Source of the DNA: UBA3006 sp031401235
GTDB lineage: Bacteria > Actinomycetota > Acidimicrobiia > Acidimicrobiales > Ilumatobacteraceae
DNA length: 64,000 nucleotides
Assembly (NCBI GenBank): GCA_031401235.1
Contig: JANNRJ010000036.1
Coordinates: 1-64,000 of the forward strand
Reading direction: 5' to 3'
Shown: piece after piece, positions 49,953 through 59,143 of the stretch
How the letters are laid out: each line of letters begins with the position of its first letter
How positions within the stretch are numbered: the first letter of the stretch is position 1
Notes under the pieces: generated by a model
The model's input: the letters and a program-made list of their open reading frames with translations, nothing else
Database searches by the model: none
Told to the model about the DNA's origin: nothing
Made by a program: the position numbers and the translations under genes

Positions 49953-50731
49953 GCCGACTGTTTGGAGCGCCGACGTTCCACAATATAGCCAATAAGAATT
50001 GCCAAAAGAAATAGCAGAGTCATCGGAATCGCCAATGCCATCATGCTGATTGGGTCACCACTTGGTGTAATGACAGCGGCGATAGCGAAGACTCCAAGAA
50101 TTGAGTACCTCCATTGTTTGATCAATGTTCGTGGAGTTACTACACCGACAAGTTGGAGGAACACAACCAAGACAGGAACCAGAAATCCAACTCCAAACGC
50201 GAGCACCATGAGCGCCACAAGACTGATGTATTTCGAAATCTGGTACGCCTGAGTCACATCCTTACCCGACCAAGAAATAAGAAATTCTAGGGCCTTATCC
50301 AATGTCCAATACGCAAGTGCTCCCCCGAGAGCGAACAACAATACTGAAGTCAAAATAAACGGGACTGTGTATCGCTTCTCTCGCTTGTTGAGCGCGGGTA
50401 CGATAAATTTCCACAGTTGCCAAAAAATAACTGGCAACGCAATAATCAATCCCCCATATCCGGCAATGCGCATACGTTGAGCAAGTCCTTCAATTGGACC
50501 TAGCACAAATAGGGATCCATTGCATTTCAAATCAGGTCGGGCATCACATAAATTGCGATAAGGCTTGGTCAGAAATTGCAACACCTGGTCATAGAAAATG
50601 AGAATCGCTGCCGCTCCAATCGCAATTGCCAGCAAGCATCGCACAATACGCATTCGTAACTCGGCTAAATGTCCCACAAGCGTCATATTCTCGCCGGTTC
50701 GATCGACCGCGTTGCGACGTCGGAAAGCCAT
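49949..50731 (-). CDS. tatC: Sec-independent protein translocase TatC
   Basis: Signal-peptide receptor of the twin-arginine translocase, 260 residues with six membrane helices. The N-terminal MTLVGHLAELRMRIVRC matches the TatC N-terminal amphipathic consensus (HL.ELR.R). Helix starts include IGAAAILIFY and LMVLAFGVGFLVPVLVVFLQ; the last two helices are VFAIAAVITPSGDPISMM and beyond. The C-terminal tail is basic. The ATG at 50731 coincides with the tatB stop (1 bp overlap), so both are coupled. Confidence 0.95.
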   Translation of the reverse strand: MAFRRRNAVDRTGENMTLVGHLAELRMRIVRCLLAIAIGAAAILIFYDQVLQFLTKPYRNLCDARPDLKCNGSLFVLGPIEGLAQRMRIAGYGGLIIALPVIFWQLWKFIVPALNKREKRYTVPFILTSVLLFALGGALAYWTLDKALEFLISWSGKDVTQAYQISKYISLVALMVLAFGVGFLVPVLVVFLQLVGVVTPRTLIKQWRYSILGVFAIAAVITPSGDPISMMALAIPMTLLFLLAILIGYIVERRRSKQSA

Positions 50732-51093
50732 TACATCCCGTCAACAATATTATTTTCATTTTTTGGCTGGATAATTTGCGGTGTTTCTTGGGCACCCGAC
50801 TCAACCTTGTCGAATGACGATTTAACATCAGATGCGACTGCGGAAGCAGACTTGGTGATGCCAGATGCAGCGTCGGTGAACATAGTTTTATAGTTTGATG
50901 CGGTGTCCTGCAGTTCGCGTAGCGGATCGGCGAACGCAGACCGAAAATCGGATTCTGCCCCCGAAGCTATTCGCCTAAATTCTCCGTAAATGCGTCCGGC
51001 TTTACGTAGGGCCGATGGTAGTTTCTCCGGACCAAGCACTACTAAACCGATGATCAACAAGAAGACAATTTCGCTACCGGACAAATTGAACAT
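50731..51093 (-). CDS. tatB: Twin-arginine translocase TatB-like subunit
   Basis: 120 residues. It starts with one membrane helix (SEIVFLLIIGLVVLGPEKLP), then an amphipathic helix (ALRKAGRIYGEFRRIASG) and a charged tail. The GPEKLP after the helix is closer to TatB than to TatA, which usually has a shorter FGxxKLP. Its role is to form the Tat receptor with TatC. It is first in tatB-tatC-helY; the sequence upstream holds the divergent GDPD start, 57 bases away. Confidence 0.9.
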   Translation of the reverse strand: MFNLSGSEIVFLLIIGLVVLGPEKLPSALRKAGRIYGEFRRIASGAESDFRSAFADPLRELQDTASNYKTMFTDAASGITKSASAVASDVKSSFDKVESGAQETPQIIQPKNENNIVDGM

Positions 51094-51150
51094 CGCTGGT
51101 CATTCTAAAGCCGTACGGGTTCACCCAGTGCGCGTACCTATTATGGATTC

Positions 51151-51891
51151 GTGCAACAACGACTGCCCTCGCAATTTGCGGTACCGATTGCCTTTGCCCA
51201 CCGCGGAGCACGCGCCCATGCCCAGGAAAACACGTTGGATGCTTTTGGCTTGGCTCTACATCTTGGTGCGACCGGGCTTGAAAGTGATGCCTGGTGTACT
51301 TCCGATGGTGAAGTGGTTCTTGATCACGACGGGATCGTTAAATTTGGAATGCATAAGCGACCAATTGCCGAGATGAAAAAATCTCAATTGCCGTCCTATA
51401 TACCGACATTGGACGAACTGTTTGATAATTGTGGCACCGACTTCCATCTAAGTTTGGATATCAAGGACCCCACTTCGTTAACAACTATTCCGGCCATTGT
51501 TCGAAATCGTGATGTGTCGATGCTCAACCGACTATGGCTGTGTCATCCGGATTATCGATTCCTAGTCTCAAATCGCACTCACGCCGAGGGCATACATCTT
51601 GTCGATTCAACTCGATTAGCCAAAATTAAGGAAGGTCCAGAACGTCGCGCGGCAACTCTTGCCGACAACGGGATTGAAGTCTGCAACATGCATCACACCG
51701 ATTGGAATGGCGGCCTTGTAGCTCTTTTTCATCGATTTAATGTCGCGGCATTCAGTTGGGATTTGCAATTCGAACCCGTTCTACACACGGCCTTTCGGAT
51801 GGGAATCGATGGGGTTTACAGCGACTGGGTCGATCGAATGATCACAGTACTTCATCAGGAAATTGGTGCCGGACCAATTACAGCAATTTAA
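51151..51891 (+). CDS. Glycerophosphodiester phosphodiesterase family protein
   Basis: 246 residues, TIM-barrel GDPD fold. Motifs are IAFAHRGARAHAQENTLDAF, LESDAWCTSDGEVVLDHDG with the metal-binding E-x-D and His, and LHLSLDIKD-type strand in the middle (FHLSLDIKD), then DGVYSDWVDRM. The usual Lys/Glu pair at the middle reads LDIKD, and the substrate region differs from the 7244 copy, so the two are not recent duplicates. The GTG at 51151 is used. It converges with lepB, overlapping by 14 bases. Confidence 0.85.
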   Translation: MQQRLPSQFAVPIAFAHRGARAHAQENTLDAFGLALHLGATGLESDAWCTSDGEVVLDHDGIVKFGMHKRPIAEMKKSQLPSYIPTLDELFDNCGTDFHLSLDIKDPTSLTTIPAIVRNRDVSMLNRLWLCHPDYRFLVSNRTHAEGIHLVDSTRLAKIKEGPERRAATLADNGIEVCNMHHTDWNGGLVALFHRFNVAAFSWDLQFEPVLHTAFRMGIDGVYSDWVDRMITVLHQEIGAGPITAI

Positions 51892-52471
51892 GCGCTGAGA
51901 TTGGCCACAGCACGACAAAGGCCCGACCGACGACAAGATTCTCGCTAATTGGACCAAACATTCGACTATCAAATGACTGGGGTCGATTATCTCCCATCAC
52001 AAAAATCTTGCTGTCTGGAACAGTCTGCGCGGCCAATACAGGAACACGGCAACGGTCCTCAAGGGAGGTTTGAGCCAAATCATTAGGATTCAAATATGGT
52101 TCTTGGAGAGCCTGATTATTCACATAGACAACACATTCTCGGATTTCCACAACATCGCCAGATAATCCAATTACTCGTTTAATTAGATCATCATGTTGGA
52201 CCACTTGACCATTGCTTGTGACTCGATCAAAGACAACCACATCGCCCCGACCAATTCCGTGCAGTCGATAGGACAATTTATTCACTAGTACTCGATTGTC
52301 TTGAAGTAGTGTCGACTCCATACTCGGTCCGGAAATATAGAATTGCTGAAGCACAAACATTCGCACCAAAATTGCGATTATTAGGGCGACCGTAATCACC
52401 ACTATCCAATCGCGAATGGTTTTTATTGCAGTATTCACCTCAACCCGTGGTGACTCAGTCTGGTCAGACAT
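51878..52471 (-). CDS. lepB: Signal peptidase I
   Basis: Membrane-bound serine/lysine protease that cleaves signal peptides of exported proteins, including Tat and Sec substrates. An N-terminal helix (IVVITVALIIAILVRMFVL) is followed by the catalytic Ser in ISGPSMESTL, the catalytic Lys in LIKRVIGLSGD, and the box E segment VMGDNRPQSFDSRMFGP. The open frame extends to 52492 with a TTG start; the ATG at 52471 has GGTGG upstream and is preferred, giving 197 residues. It follows pafA by 38 bases. Confidence 0.9.
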   Translation of the reverse strand: MSDQTESPRVEVNTAIKTIRDWIVVITVALIIAILVRMFVLQQFYISGPSMESTLLQDNRVLVNKLSYRLHGIGRGDVVVFDRVTSNGQVVQHDDLIKRVIGLSGDVVEIRECVVYVNNQALQEPYLNPNDLAQTSLEDRCRVPVLAAQTVPDSKIFVMGDNRPQSFDSRMFGPISENLVVGRAFVVLWPISALKLL

Positions 52472-52509
52472 CTCGTCCACCGTACTCGCCAATCATTGGC
52501 AATTGATGA

Positions 52510-53868
52510 TCACAGGGATGCAATGAGTTTTTCAACTCGCTCATCGCGAGACTTGAACGGATCCTTGCACAACACGGTTCTTTGGGCCTGATCATTTAAT
52601 TTGAGATGAACCCAATCCACGGTGTAATCGCGTTTTCGTTCTTTGGCCCGTTTGATGAACTCTCCACGAAGGCGAGCCCGAGTGGTTTTCGGTGGTTCGG
52701 TTAATGCCGTATTTATATCGTCTTCCGCACACATTCGATCGGCCAATCCGCGCTCCTGCAACTTGTAAAACACTCCCCTATCGCGGCGGATGTCATGGTA
52801 TTGAAGATCTAATAGTTGCACTCGCGGATGGTCAAGGGCTAATGAATGTTTTTGACGGTAGGCCTCGACCAATCGAAATTTGATAACCCAATCAACTTGA
52901 GTTTCCAGTTTGAATGGATCATTCTCAATTGTCGAAACACAATGTTCCCACATTTCCAATGCCGTTTGTTCAAATTCTGAAAATCCCCTCAAGTCAGCGT
53001 ATTTAAGCGCCCGATTGAGATACTCCCGTTGAATGTCAAGAGCCGAAAGCTCGCGCCCACTGGCAAGTCGCACTTTACGCCGGCAAGTTATGTCATGACT
53101 TATATCACGAATAGCCCGAATGGGATTTTCTAATGTGAAATCGCGCATCGAGAATGATTTGTCCTCCATCATTCTGAGCATGCATGCGGTTGAACCAAGT
53201 TTCAGAAATGTTGAGTACTCACTCATATTTGAATCTCCGACAATGATGTGCAGCCGACGATACTTCTCCGCATCGGCATGTGGTTCATCGCGTGTATTGA
53301 TTATTGGCCTACTGCGCGTAGTGGCTGAACTCATCCCCTCCCAGATGTGTTCGGCGCGTTGAGAAATTGAAAAAATTGGACCCCTTGCCGTTTGCAGAAT
53401 GTGACCGGCGCCGGTAAATATCTGTCGTGACACCAGAAACGGGATGAGCACGTCAGAGTATTCGCCGTTGTCATTGCTTCGGCGCGTCAAGTAATTTTCG
53501 TGACAGCCATACGAGTTCCCCGCAGAGTCTGTATTGTTTTTGAATAAATAAATGGTTCCCCGTATTCCCTCATCCCGTAATCGTTGCTCGGCGCCGGCCA
53601 TCAAAGTTTCAAGAGTTCGTTCACCAGCCTTGTCATGGACAACACAGTCATATATTGAGTCGCATTCCGGTGTGGCGTATTCAGGATGAGACCCGACATC
53701 GAGGTACAGACGGGCGCCGTTTTCAAGAAATACATTTGAGCTTCGCCCCCACGAAACAACTCTTCTAAATAGGTAACGGGCAACTTCGTCAGGCCCGAGT
53801 CTTCGTTGACCTCTCAGTGTGCAGGTGACCCCGTATTCGTTTTCAATGCCGAATATGCGCCGATCCAT
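52510..53868 (-). CDS. pafA: Pup--protein ligase
   Basis: Attaches the C-terminal glutamate of Pup to lysines of target proteins using ATP, marking them for the proteasome. The 452 residues match the family. Landmarks are RRIFGIENEYGVTCT at the N-terminus, ARLYLDVGSHPEYATPECDS with metal ligands, NTDSAGNSYGCHENYL (ATP site) and HIIVGDSNMSEYSTFLK. The N-terminal loop characteristic of Dop is missing, which separates the two paralogues. The start overlaps the prcA stop by 1 base (TGATG). Confidence 0.96.
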   Translation of the reverse strand: MDRRIFGIENEYGVTCTLRGQRRLGPDEVARYLFRRVVSWGRSSNVFLENGARLYLDVGSHPEYATPECDSIYDCVVHDKAGERTLETLMAGAEQRLRDEGIRGTIYLFKNNTDSAGNSYGCHENYLTRRSNDNGEYSDVLIPFLVSRQIFTGAGHILQTARGPIFSISQRAEHIWEGMSSATTRSRPIINTRDEPHADAEKYRRLHIIVGDSNMSEYSTFLKLGSTACMLRMMEDKSFSMRDFTLENPIRAIRDISHDITCRRKVRLASGRELSALDIQREYLNRALKYADLRGFSEFEQTALEMWEHCVSTIENDPFKLETQVDWVIKFRLVEAYRQKHSLALDHPRVQLLDLQYHDIRRDRGVFYKLQERGLADRMCAEDDINTALTEPPKTTRARLRGEFIKRAKERKRDYTVDWVHLKLNDQAQRTVLCKDPFKSRDERVEKLIASL

Positions 53869-54545
53869 CAGGACAGCAAGCGTGTGACTGCATCATCATG
53901 AAGTCGGGAAAAGCAGCGACGCTTTCCATTTCGTTCTAGAACCGCAACTTCCAAATCGGACACTGCAAGTTCTTGGTCCGCTCCCCGTAGGGCGGAGCGA
54001 GCGATCTTGAGTGCGTCGCTGAGGGTCCCACTTTCGGTGTAACCGCTAGATAGTCGATCCCGAATGCTTTCGGCATCCCCTCCGAGTACACAAAATCGTT
54101 GTTCATCCAATACTGTTCCGTCGTACAAAATGTGGAAAAGTCTGTCACCACTGACGTTAAATCCGACTTCTGCAACAAGTATTTCGACTTCAAGTGGCTT
54201 CATATCATGAGTGAATGTCTGCCCCAAAATCTGTGCGTATTGATTTGCCAAGCCCCGCGCATCCACGTCATGTCGCGAGAATTGATAACCCTTAAGATCC
54301 GCCGCGCGCACTCCAGCAACACGTAACTGATCAAACTCGTTGTACTTGCCAACACCCGCAAAGGCGATTCGATCATAAATTTCGCTCACTTTTCGCAATG
54401 TATTAGAAGGGTTTTCGGCAACCACAACAATTCCGCCCTCAAATTGTTGGGCTACCAGGGCACGGCCGCGGGCAATTCCTTTTCGTGCGAAATCAGCACG
54501 ATCCTTCATCATCTGTTCTGGCGCTACATAGAAAGGCATGCTCAT
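53868..54545 (-). CDS. prcA: Proteasome subunit alpha
   Basis: Non-catalytic outer-ring subunit of the 20S core, gating substrate entry. The 225 residues start with MPFYVAPEQMMKDRADFARK, the conserved N-terminal gate and H0 helix. A core YDRIAFAGVGKYNEFDQLR and RAADLKGYQFSR follow. The N-terminal Thr of beta subunits is absent, as expected. It overlaps prcB by 4 bp upstream and pafA by 1 bp downstream, so all three are translationally coupled. Confidence 0.95.
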   Translation of the reverse strand: MSMPFYVAPEQMMKDRADFARKGIARGRALVAQQFEGGIVVVAENPSNTLRKVSEIYDRIAFAGVGKYNEFDQLRVAGVRAADLKGYQFSRHDVDARGLANQYAQILGQTFTHDMKPLEVEILVAEVGFNVSGDRLFHILYDGTVLDEQRFCVLGGDAESIRDRLSSGYTESGTLSDALKIARSALRGADQELAVSDLEVAVLERNGKRRCFSRLHDDAVTRLLS

Positions 54546-55327
54546 CGCTGACGAACTCCTTCGGCGATGGTCGCGTATAGCTGAGCAAGTACATCGTCAC
54601 CTATGCGTTGATAGCCACTGACCGTGATCGACGCGACAACTGGATAGATGCCCCGCAGGGCGTCAGGTCCCCCCGTGGCGGAGTCGGCATCGGAGGCTTC
54701 CCAAAGTGATCGGGCGGCAAGTGCAATTGCATCGGCCGTGCTCATGTCGCGACGCCATCCAACTCGGATAACCGTTCCAGCATGCATCATTCCGGAACCC
54801 GTGGCAACGAAATCTCGCTCCTCGTAGCGACCGCCAGTTGCGTCGTAGTCCCACAGCCGACCTTGATTCGAAAGTTGGTCAAATCCGGCGAATATAGGCA
54901 CGACCATCATTCCCTGCATTGCCGCCGGCAAATTACTACGAACAAATATCGAAAGTTGATTTGCCTTTCCCTCAAGAGACAATTGCTGACCTTCCACTTT
55001 CTCATAATGCTCTAACTGCAATTGAAATAACTTGACCATTTCCATGGCGGGTCCGGCCGCACCGGCAATTGCCACTCCACTGAAATCATCGGCTTGTACA
55101 ACTTTTTCCATCTCGCGATGGCTGATGAAATTTCCAAACGTTGCCCGTCGATCCCCAGCCATCACTACTCCATCGGCGCATTTCAATGCGACACAGGTTG
55201 TGGCATGAGGCAAAACAACGTCGCCCACATTGTTGGCTAGCCCGTACGGCGACAACCCGACCCGCTTGAGTAATTCACCGAAATTCGCGCCCGGATCATG
55301 ATCATGTGAAAAAATTGGCATTGACAT
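54542..55327 (-). CDS. prcB: Proteasome subunit beta
   Basis: Catalytic inner-ring subunit of the 20S proteasome. The 261 residues carry a 42-residue propeptide that ends at VLPHA, exposing Thr43 as the N-terminal nucleophile in TTCVALKCADGVVMAGDRRAT. The catalytic Lys is expected in the following VMAGDRRAT region (family numbering), with Asp/Ser of the GSGMMHAG segment further on. The stop overlaps prcA by 4 bp; pup ends 18 bases before its start. Confidence 0.96.
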   Translation of the reverse strand: MSMPIFSHDHDPGANFGELLKRVGLSPYGLANNVGDVVLPHATTCVALKCADGVVMAGDRRATFGNFISHREMEKVVQADDFSGVAIAGAAGPAMEMVKLFQLQLEHYEKVEGQQLSLEGKANQLSIFVRSNLPAAMQGMMVVPIFAGFDQLSNQGRLWDYDATGGRYEERDFVATGSGMMHAGTVIRVGWRRDMSTADAIALAARSLWEASDADSATGGPDALRGIYPVVASITVSGYQRIGDDVLAQLYATIAEGVRQR

Positions 55328-55345
55328 GGTTGATGCAGGTTAGGG

Positions 55346-55540
55346 CTATTGCCCGCCCTTTTGCACATAGCTTTTAACGAAGTCTTCAGCATTTGATTCC
55401 AGCACGCTGTCAATTTCATCCAAGAGATCATCCAATTCGGCCTTGAGTTTGACACCATTGGATCCAACAACATTTTCATCCGCCAGAGCTTCGTCGCGAA
55501 CTTCCGGGGTTGACTTGTGTTTGCGGATTCGTTCAGTCAT
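55346..55540 (-). CDS. pup: Prokaryotic ubiquitin-like protein Pup
   Basis: 64-residue, mainly disordered, acidic tag protein. The C-terminal helix LDDLLDEIDSVLESNAEDFV binds the ARC coiled coil, and the ending SYVQKGGQ carries the GGQ that Dop deamidates to GGE before ligation by PafA. It lies between dop and prcB, its usual place. Confidence 0.96.
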   Translation of the reverse strand: MTERIRKHKSTPEVRDEALADENVVGSNGVKLKAELDDLLDEIDSVLESNAEDFVKSYVQKGGQ

Positions 55541-55563
55541 AGAAGCACCATATCCAACTACCC

Positions 55564-57063
55564 CTACCCAATGCCAGACATCAAGTTGAGTCGACTAATC
55601 AGTTGCGCCGGCGTAGAACACTCGTTAAACAGGCTTTCAGTCAATTCTCGGGTTCCCCGAAGCGGTTCCATCATGGGCACCCGCACAAGGGATTCCTCAC
55701 CAACATCAAATACGAGACTGTCCCAATTTGCCGCGACAATACTCTCTGGCCACCGTTTTAGGCAGGTTCCGCGAAAATAGGCTCGAGTCGTGTCCGGTGG
55801 ATCGGTCATTGCCTGAATTGCTGACTGCTCCGAAACCATGGCGCGCATTCCTGCTCGCATAGCCAACGATTTGTCGGGTCGTAAGTCGTGGTATTGAATA
55901 TCAATTGCCTTCAATCGAGCATCGCCAGAAGTTAGAGAGTGTCGTTGTGCGTATCCGGTCACTATTCGTAGTTTGGAAACCCAATCCACGACATTGGCGA
56001 CGGAATCAATATCGTGCTCTAGACCGTTGAGAACTTGCTCCCACTCCATCAAAATGCGTTCACCCGATTGATTGCCAACCGACTCTAAATCATGGGACAC
56101 GGCGTACTTCTGAGCGGCCTCAAAGAGCGACCATTGGACATCTAACGCCGTTGCTCGCTTCCCATTCGAGAGCAAAATAGTTGCCCGCAAACTTGGGTCA
56201 TGACTGACTTGACGAATCGCCGACACTGGATGAGCGATCAATGGCAAATGGCTCAATACTCCATCTTCAATCATTGCTAGGACTATCGCCGTAGTTCCTA
56301 CCTTGAGAAATGTAGCAATATCGCTCATATTGGAGTCCCCGACGATTACATGAAGTCGTCGATATTTTGCTGGGTCGCAGTGCGGCTCATCACGTGTATT
56401 TACAATCGGTCGTTTAAGGGTTGTTTCCAGTCCTACCTCTTCTTCAAAAAAGTCAGCGCGCTGACTGATTTGAAAAGGGACGTCAACTTCTGCCATTGAG
56501 GGAGATTCGCAACCAACTTTCCCGGCTCCACAAAAAATTTGACGGGTGACAAAATGTTGAGTGATTTCACCGACCAATCTACCAAATGGTGTTACTCGAG
56601 ATACCAAGTAATTCTCGTGGCATCCGTAACTGTTGCCTTTGCCGTCTGAGTTGTTTTTATAGATGATAAGTTCGGCGCCGTCCGGCAAGTATTCATTGGC
56701 ACTTTTCATACTTCGACGTATTATCTCGTCAGCGGCCCGGTCGTAAAGAACAACTTCGTCTGCGGTTCGACATTCTGGAGTAGCGATTTCTGGGTGAGCA
56801 TGATCCACGTAGTAACGGGCGCCATTGGTAAGCACTGTGTTGACTAAGTGCATTTCGATATCTGAATCCAAGATGTCATCCAATGAAAATCCACGTGCAT
56901 CTGCACCGGGATGTTCATCTTGGAAATCCCAACCGATGATTCGCTGGCTTCTTCCCAGATAGGAATTGATCAACATCGTTGACGAGACGACTGGATTGAC
57001 TTGGGCTCCTCGCACACTAATCCCGTACTCAGTTTCAATGCCGCAAACCTTTGAAATCGCCAC
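55564..57063 (-). CDS. dop: Pup deamidase/depupylase
   Basis: Converts Pup-GGQ to GGE and removes Pup from substrates; paralogue of PafA. The 499 residues include the N-terminal VCGIETEYGISVRG, the Dop-specific extra loop about residues 33-65 (YLGRSQRIIGWDFQDEHPG), ARYYVDHAHPEIATPEC, KNNSDGKGNSYGCHENYLV and HVIVGDSNMSDIATFLK. Its ATG follows the ARC stop with no intervening base; pup starts 23 bases after its stop. Confidence 0.96.
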   Translation of the reverse strand: MAISKVCGIETEYGISVRGAQVNPVVSSTMLINSYLGRSQRIIGWDFQDEHPGADARGFSLDDILDSDIEMHLVNTVLTNGARYYVDHAHPEIATPECRTADEVVLYDRAADEIIRRSMKSANEYLPDGAELIIYKNNSDGKGNSYGCHENYLVSRVTPFGRLVGEITQHFVTRQIFCGAGKVGCESPSMAEVDVPFQISQRADFFEEEVGLETTLKRPIVNTRDEPHCDPAKYRRLHVIVGDSNMSDIATFLKVGTTAIVLAMIEDGVLSHLPLIAHPVSAIRQVSHDPSLRATILLSNGKRATALDVQWSLFEAAQKYAVSHDLESVGNQSGERILMEWEQVLNGLEHDIDSVANVVDWVSKLRIVTGYAQRHSLTSGDARLKAIDIQYHDLRPDKSLAMRAGMRAMVSEQSAIQAMTDPPDTTRAYFRGTCLKRWPESIVAANWDSLVFDVGEESLVRVPMMEPLRGTRELTESLFNECSTPAQLISRLNLMSGIG

Positions 57064-58734
57064 TTAGAGATATTGTCCTGTCGCCGTCGGTTCGATGGAC
57101 CGACCGCCCTCGGGCTTTTTTGTGTCATTGTTCTCGTGCACAAGTGTTCGAATGAATACGATTCTCTCGCCTTTGCGTCCCGAGATTTTGGCCCAATCAT
57201 CAGGATTTGTGGTGTTGGGCAGATCTTCATGCTCCTTGAATTCTTGGCGTATGGATTGAGACAAATCGGCCTGAGTGATGCCCTTAAGTCCGCCAGCGAT
57301 TAATCGTTTGATGGCGAGTTTCTTTGCCCGGCGGACGATGTTTTCGATCATCGCCCCTGATGCGAAGTCCTTGAAGAACAAAACCTCTCTATCGCCGTTC
57401 TGATAGGTAACTTCAAGAAATCGATTGATGTCGTCTTGGCGATACATATCTTCGACTGCTTGTTCGATTAAGCGATTGACTGCTCCCGGCTTATCCCCAT
57501 CGGTGATTTCTTCATCACAAATCGGTAATTCAATGGTCAGATAACGGGCAAACACCTGTCGAGCGGCTCGGGCGTCTGGGCGTTCAATCCTGATTTTCAC
57601 ATCCAGGCGCCCAGGTCGCAAAATCGCCGGATCTATGAGATCCTCTCGATTTGTGGCGCCGATGACTATCACATTGCGCAGACCTTCCACGCCATCAATT
57701 TCGGCCAGCAACTGAGGAACGATCGTGGATTCCATATCTGAGGATATTCCCGTTCCGCGCGTTCTGAACATTGAATCCATTTCATCGAAAAAGACGATGA
57801 CCGGCCAGCCCTCTTCACTCTTTTCCCGTGCTCTTTGGAAAATAAGACGAATTTGTCGCTCGGTTTCGCCAACGTATTTGTTGAGCAACTCCGGACCTTT
57901 TATATTGATGAAATAGCTGTGACCCTTCTCGCCACCAATACTCGCGGCAACTTTTTTGGCAAGGGAATTAGCCACTGCTTTGGCAATAAGAGTTTTACCG
58001 CAACCAGGGGGCCCGTAGAGCAGTATCCCCTTTGGTGCGGGTAATTGATGCTCGGCGAAAAGTTCTTGATAGAGGAACGGCAATTCAACTGCATCAGCGA
58101 TTTGTTCGATCTGTTCGTCAAGCCCGCCGATGTCGCTGTAGGAAATATCAGGAACCTCTTCGAGGAGAAGATGCTCGACCTCAGGCTGTTCAAGTTTTTC
58201 GAGAAGCAGGTTTGTACGAGGATCCAATCTCAGTAAATCCCCCGAACGTAAATGAATACCTCGAATCGCATCGGCTAATTCACATACTCGCTCTTCGTCG
58301 CTTCGTCCGATTACTACCGCCCTAACTCCATCTTCGAGAATCTCCTTCAATGAGACGACTTCCCCGGTCGATTCAGATCGTCGCGCCAGGACAATATTGA
58401 GACTGTCATTGAGGACGACCTCGGCTCCACGATCAAGCCCTTCGATATCGATGTCAGGATGCATAGTTACGCGCATTTTTCGACCATTGGTAAGTACGTC
58501 TACCGTGCCATCATCATTTTTGCCAACGACCACGCCATATCCCGACGGTGGCTGTGTGAGTTTTGCCACTTCATCGCGCAATGTGGCAATGTGTTCGCGA
58601 TACTCGCGCATTGAATACGAAAGTTTTTCATTTTTGGCTATTTCTCGGGCCAATAATCCCTTTGTCTCAAGTAATCGCTCTTCCAGGTTGCGCAGGCGGA
58701 TTGAGAAATCGCTTGACTCGGGCTCAATTGCCAT
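57064..58734 (-). CDS. arc: Proteasome-associated AAA ATPase (ARC/Mpa)
   Basis: Hexameric unfoldase that recognises Pup-tagged proteins. The 556 residues have an N-terminal coiled coil (about 9-60, RLRNLEERLLETKGLLAREI), OB domains (VVGKNDDGTVDVLTNG), and the AAA module: Walker A GPPGCGKTLIAKAVA, Walker B VIVFFDEMDSMF, arginine-finger region RPGRLDVKIRIERPDARAAR. The final GQYL carries the penultimate Tyr that docks into the PrcA ring. The start is the ATG at 58734 with GGGAG upstream. It heads the proteasome operon; trmI is upstream beyond the ferredoxin. Confidence 0.96.
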   Translation of the reverse strand: MAIEPESSDFSIRLRNLEERLLETKGLLAREIAKNEKLSYSMREYREHIATLRDEVAKLTQPPSGYGVVVGKNDDGTVDVLTNGRKMRVTMHPDIDIEGLDRGAEVVLNDSLNIVLARRSESTGEVVSLKEILEDGVRAVVIGRSDEERVCELADAIRGIHLRSGDLLRLDPRTNLLLEKLEQPEVEHLLLEEVPDISYSDIGGLDEQIEQIADAVELPFLYQELFAEHQLPAPKGILLYGPPGCGKTLIAKAVANSLAKKVAASIGGEKGHSYFINIKGPELLNKYVGETERQIRLIFQRAREKSEEGWPVIVFFDEMDSMFRTRGTGISSDMESTIVPQLLAEIDGVEGLRNVIVIGATNREDLIDPAILRPGRLDVKIRIERPDARAARQVFARYLTIELPICDEEITDGDKPGAVNRLIEQAVEDMYRQDDINRFLEVTYQNGDREVLFFKDFASGAMIENIVRRAKKLAIKRLIAGGLKGITQADLSQSIRQEFKEHEDLPNTTNPDDWAKISGRKGERIVFIRTLVHENNDTKKPEGGRSIEPTATGQYL

Positions 58735-58813
58735 GGTCTGTCTCCCTGGGCCGTAAAGCGGGCTACCTCTGTGTCTAGCAGCGTCCGCCTCTCAAGACAG
58801 CCATAATCGCTAC

Positions 58814-58842
58814 TTGACGCTTAATCGCGTGTACCCTAAAGG
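58814..58842 (+). promoter_or_regulatory. Possible promoter for the ferredoxin gene
   Basis: TTGACG at 58814-58819 is a good -35 box. A weak -10 (TAAAGG at 58837-58842) lies 17 bases downstream. The ferredoxin start follows with AAGGAG at 58855-58860, ten bases before its ATG. The 136-base region also contains the divergent ARC promoter, which I cannot locate with confidence. Confidence 0.35.
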
Positions 58843-58870
58843 GCGGTCATAGACAAGGAGAACCCCCAAG

Positions 58871-59116
58871 ATGAAGGTTTGGATCGATCAAGACTTGTGT
58901 ACTGGAGACGGATTGTGCGAGGAAATTGCGCCGGACGTGTTCACCTTGCTTGATGATGGTCTGGCTTATGTTCGCGAAAAGGACAAGGTATTTGCAACCG
59001 CAAAAGGCAATGCTCAGGGCGCCGACGGAATGGCTGAAATCCCAGATGGACAACTTGATGCGGTGATTGAGTCAGCCGAAGAATGTCCTGGCGAGTGTAT
59101 CTTTATTGAGCCCTAA
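58871..59116 (+). CDS. Ferredoxin, [3Fe-4S]/[4Fe-4S] actinobacterial type
   Basis: 81-residue acidic electron carrier. Cluster ligands are Cys10 and Cys16 (LCTGDGLCEEIAPDVF) and Cys72 with Pro (EECPGECIFIEP; a fourth Cys at 76). The C-x5-C...CP arrangement is the pattern of ferredoxins that feed cytochrome P450s and other oxygenases. An insertion around residues 35-60 (KVFATAKGNAQGADGMAEIP) lengthens it. Its partner is not in the window. The ribosome-binding site is AAGGAG with a 10-base spacer. Confidence 0.9.
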   Translation: MKVWIDQDLCTGDGLCEEIAPDVFTLLDDGLAYVREKDKVFATAKGNAQGADGMAEIPDGQLDAVIESAEECPGECIFIEP

Positions 59117-59132
59117 TTATTTAGGTAATTAG
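59113..59132 (+). terminator. Weak inverted repeat after the ferredoxin gene
   Basis: CTAATTA (59113-59119) and TAATTAG (59126-59132) are perfect inverted repeats around a 6-base loop, covering the ferredoxin stop codon. The stem is all A/T except one pair and no clear T-run follows on either strand, so it could be a weak bidirectional terminator between the convergent ferredoxin and trmI genes or a chance palindrome. Confidence 0.3.
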
Positions 59133-59143
59133 AGTTTGAAAGC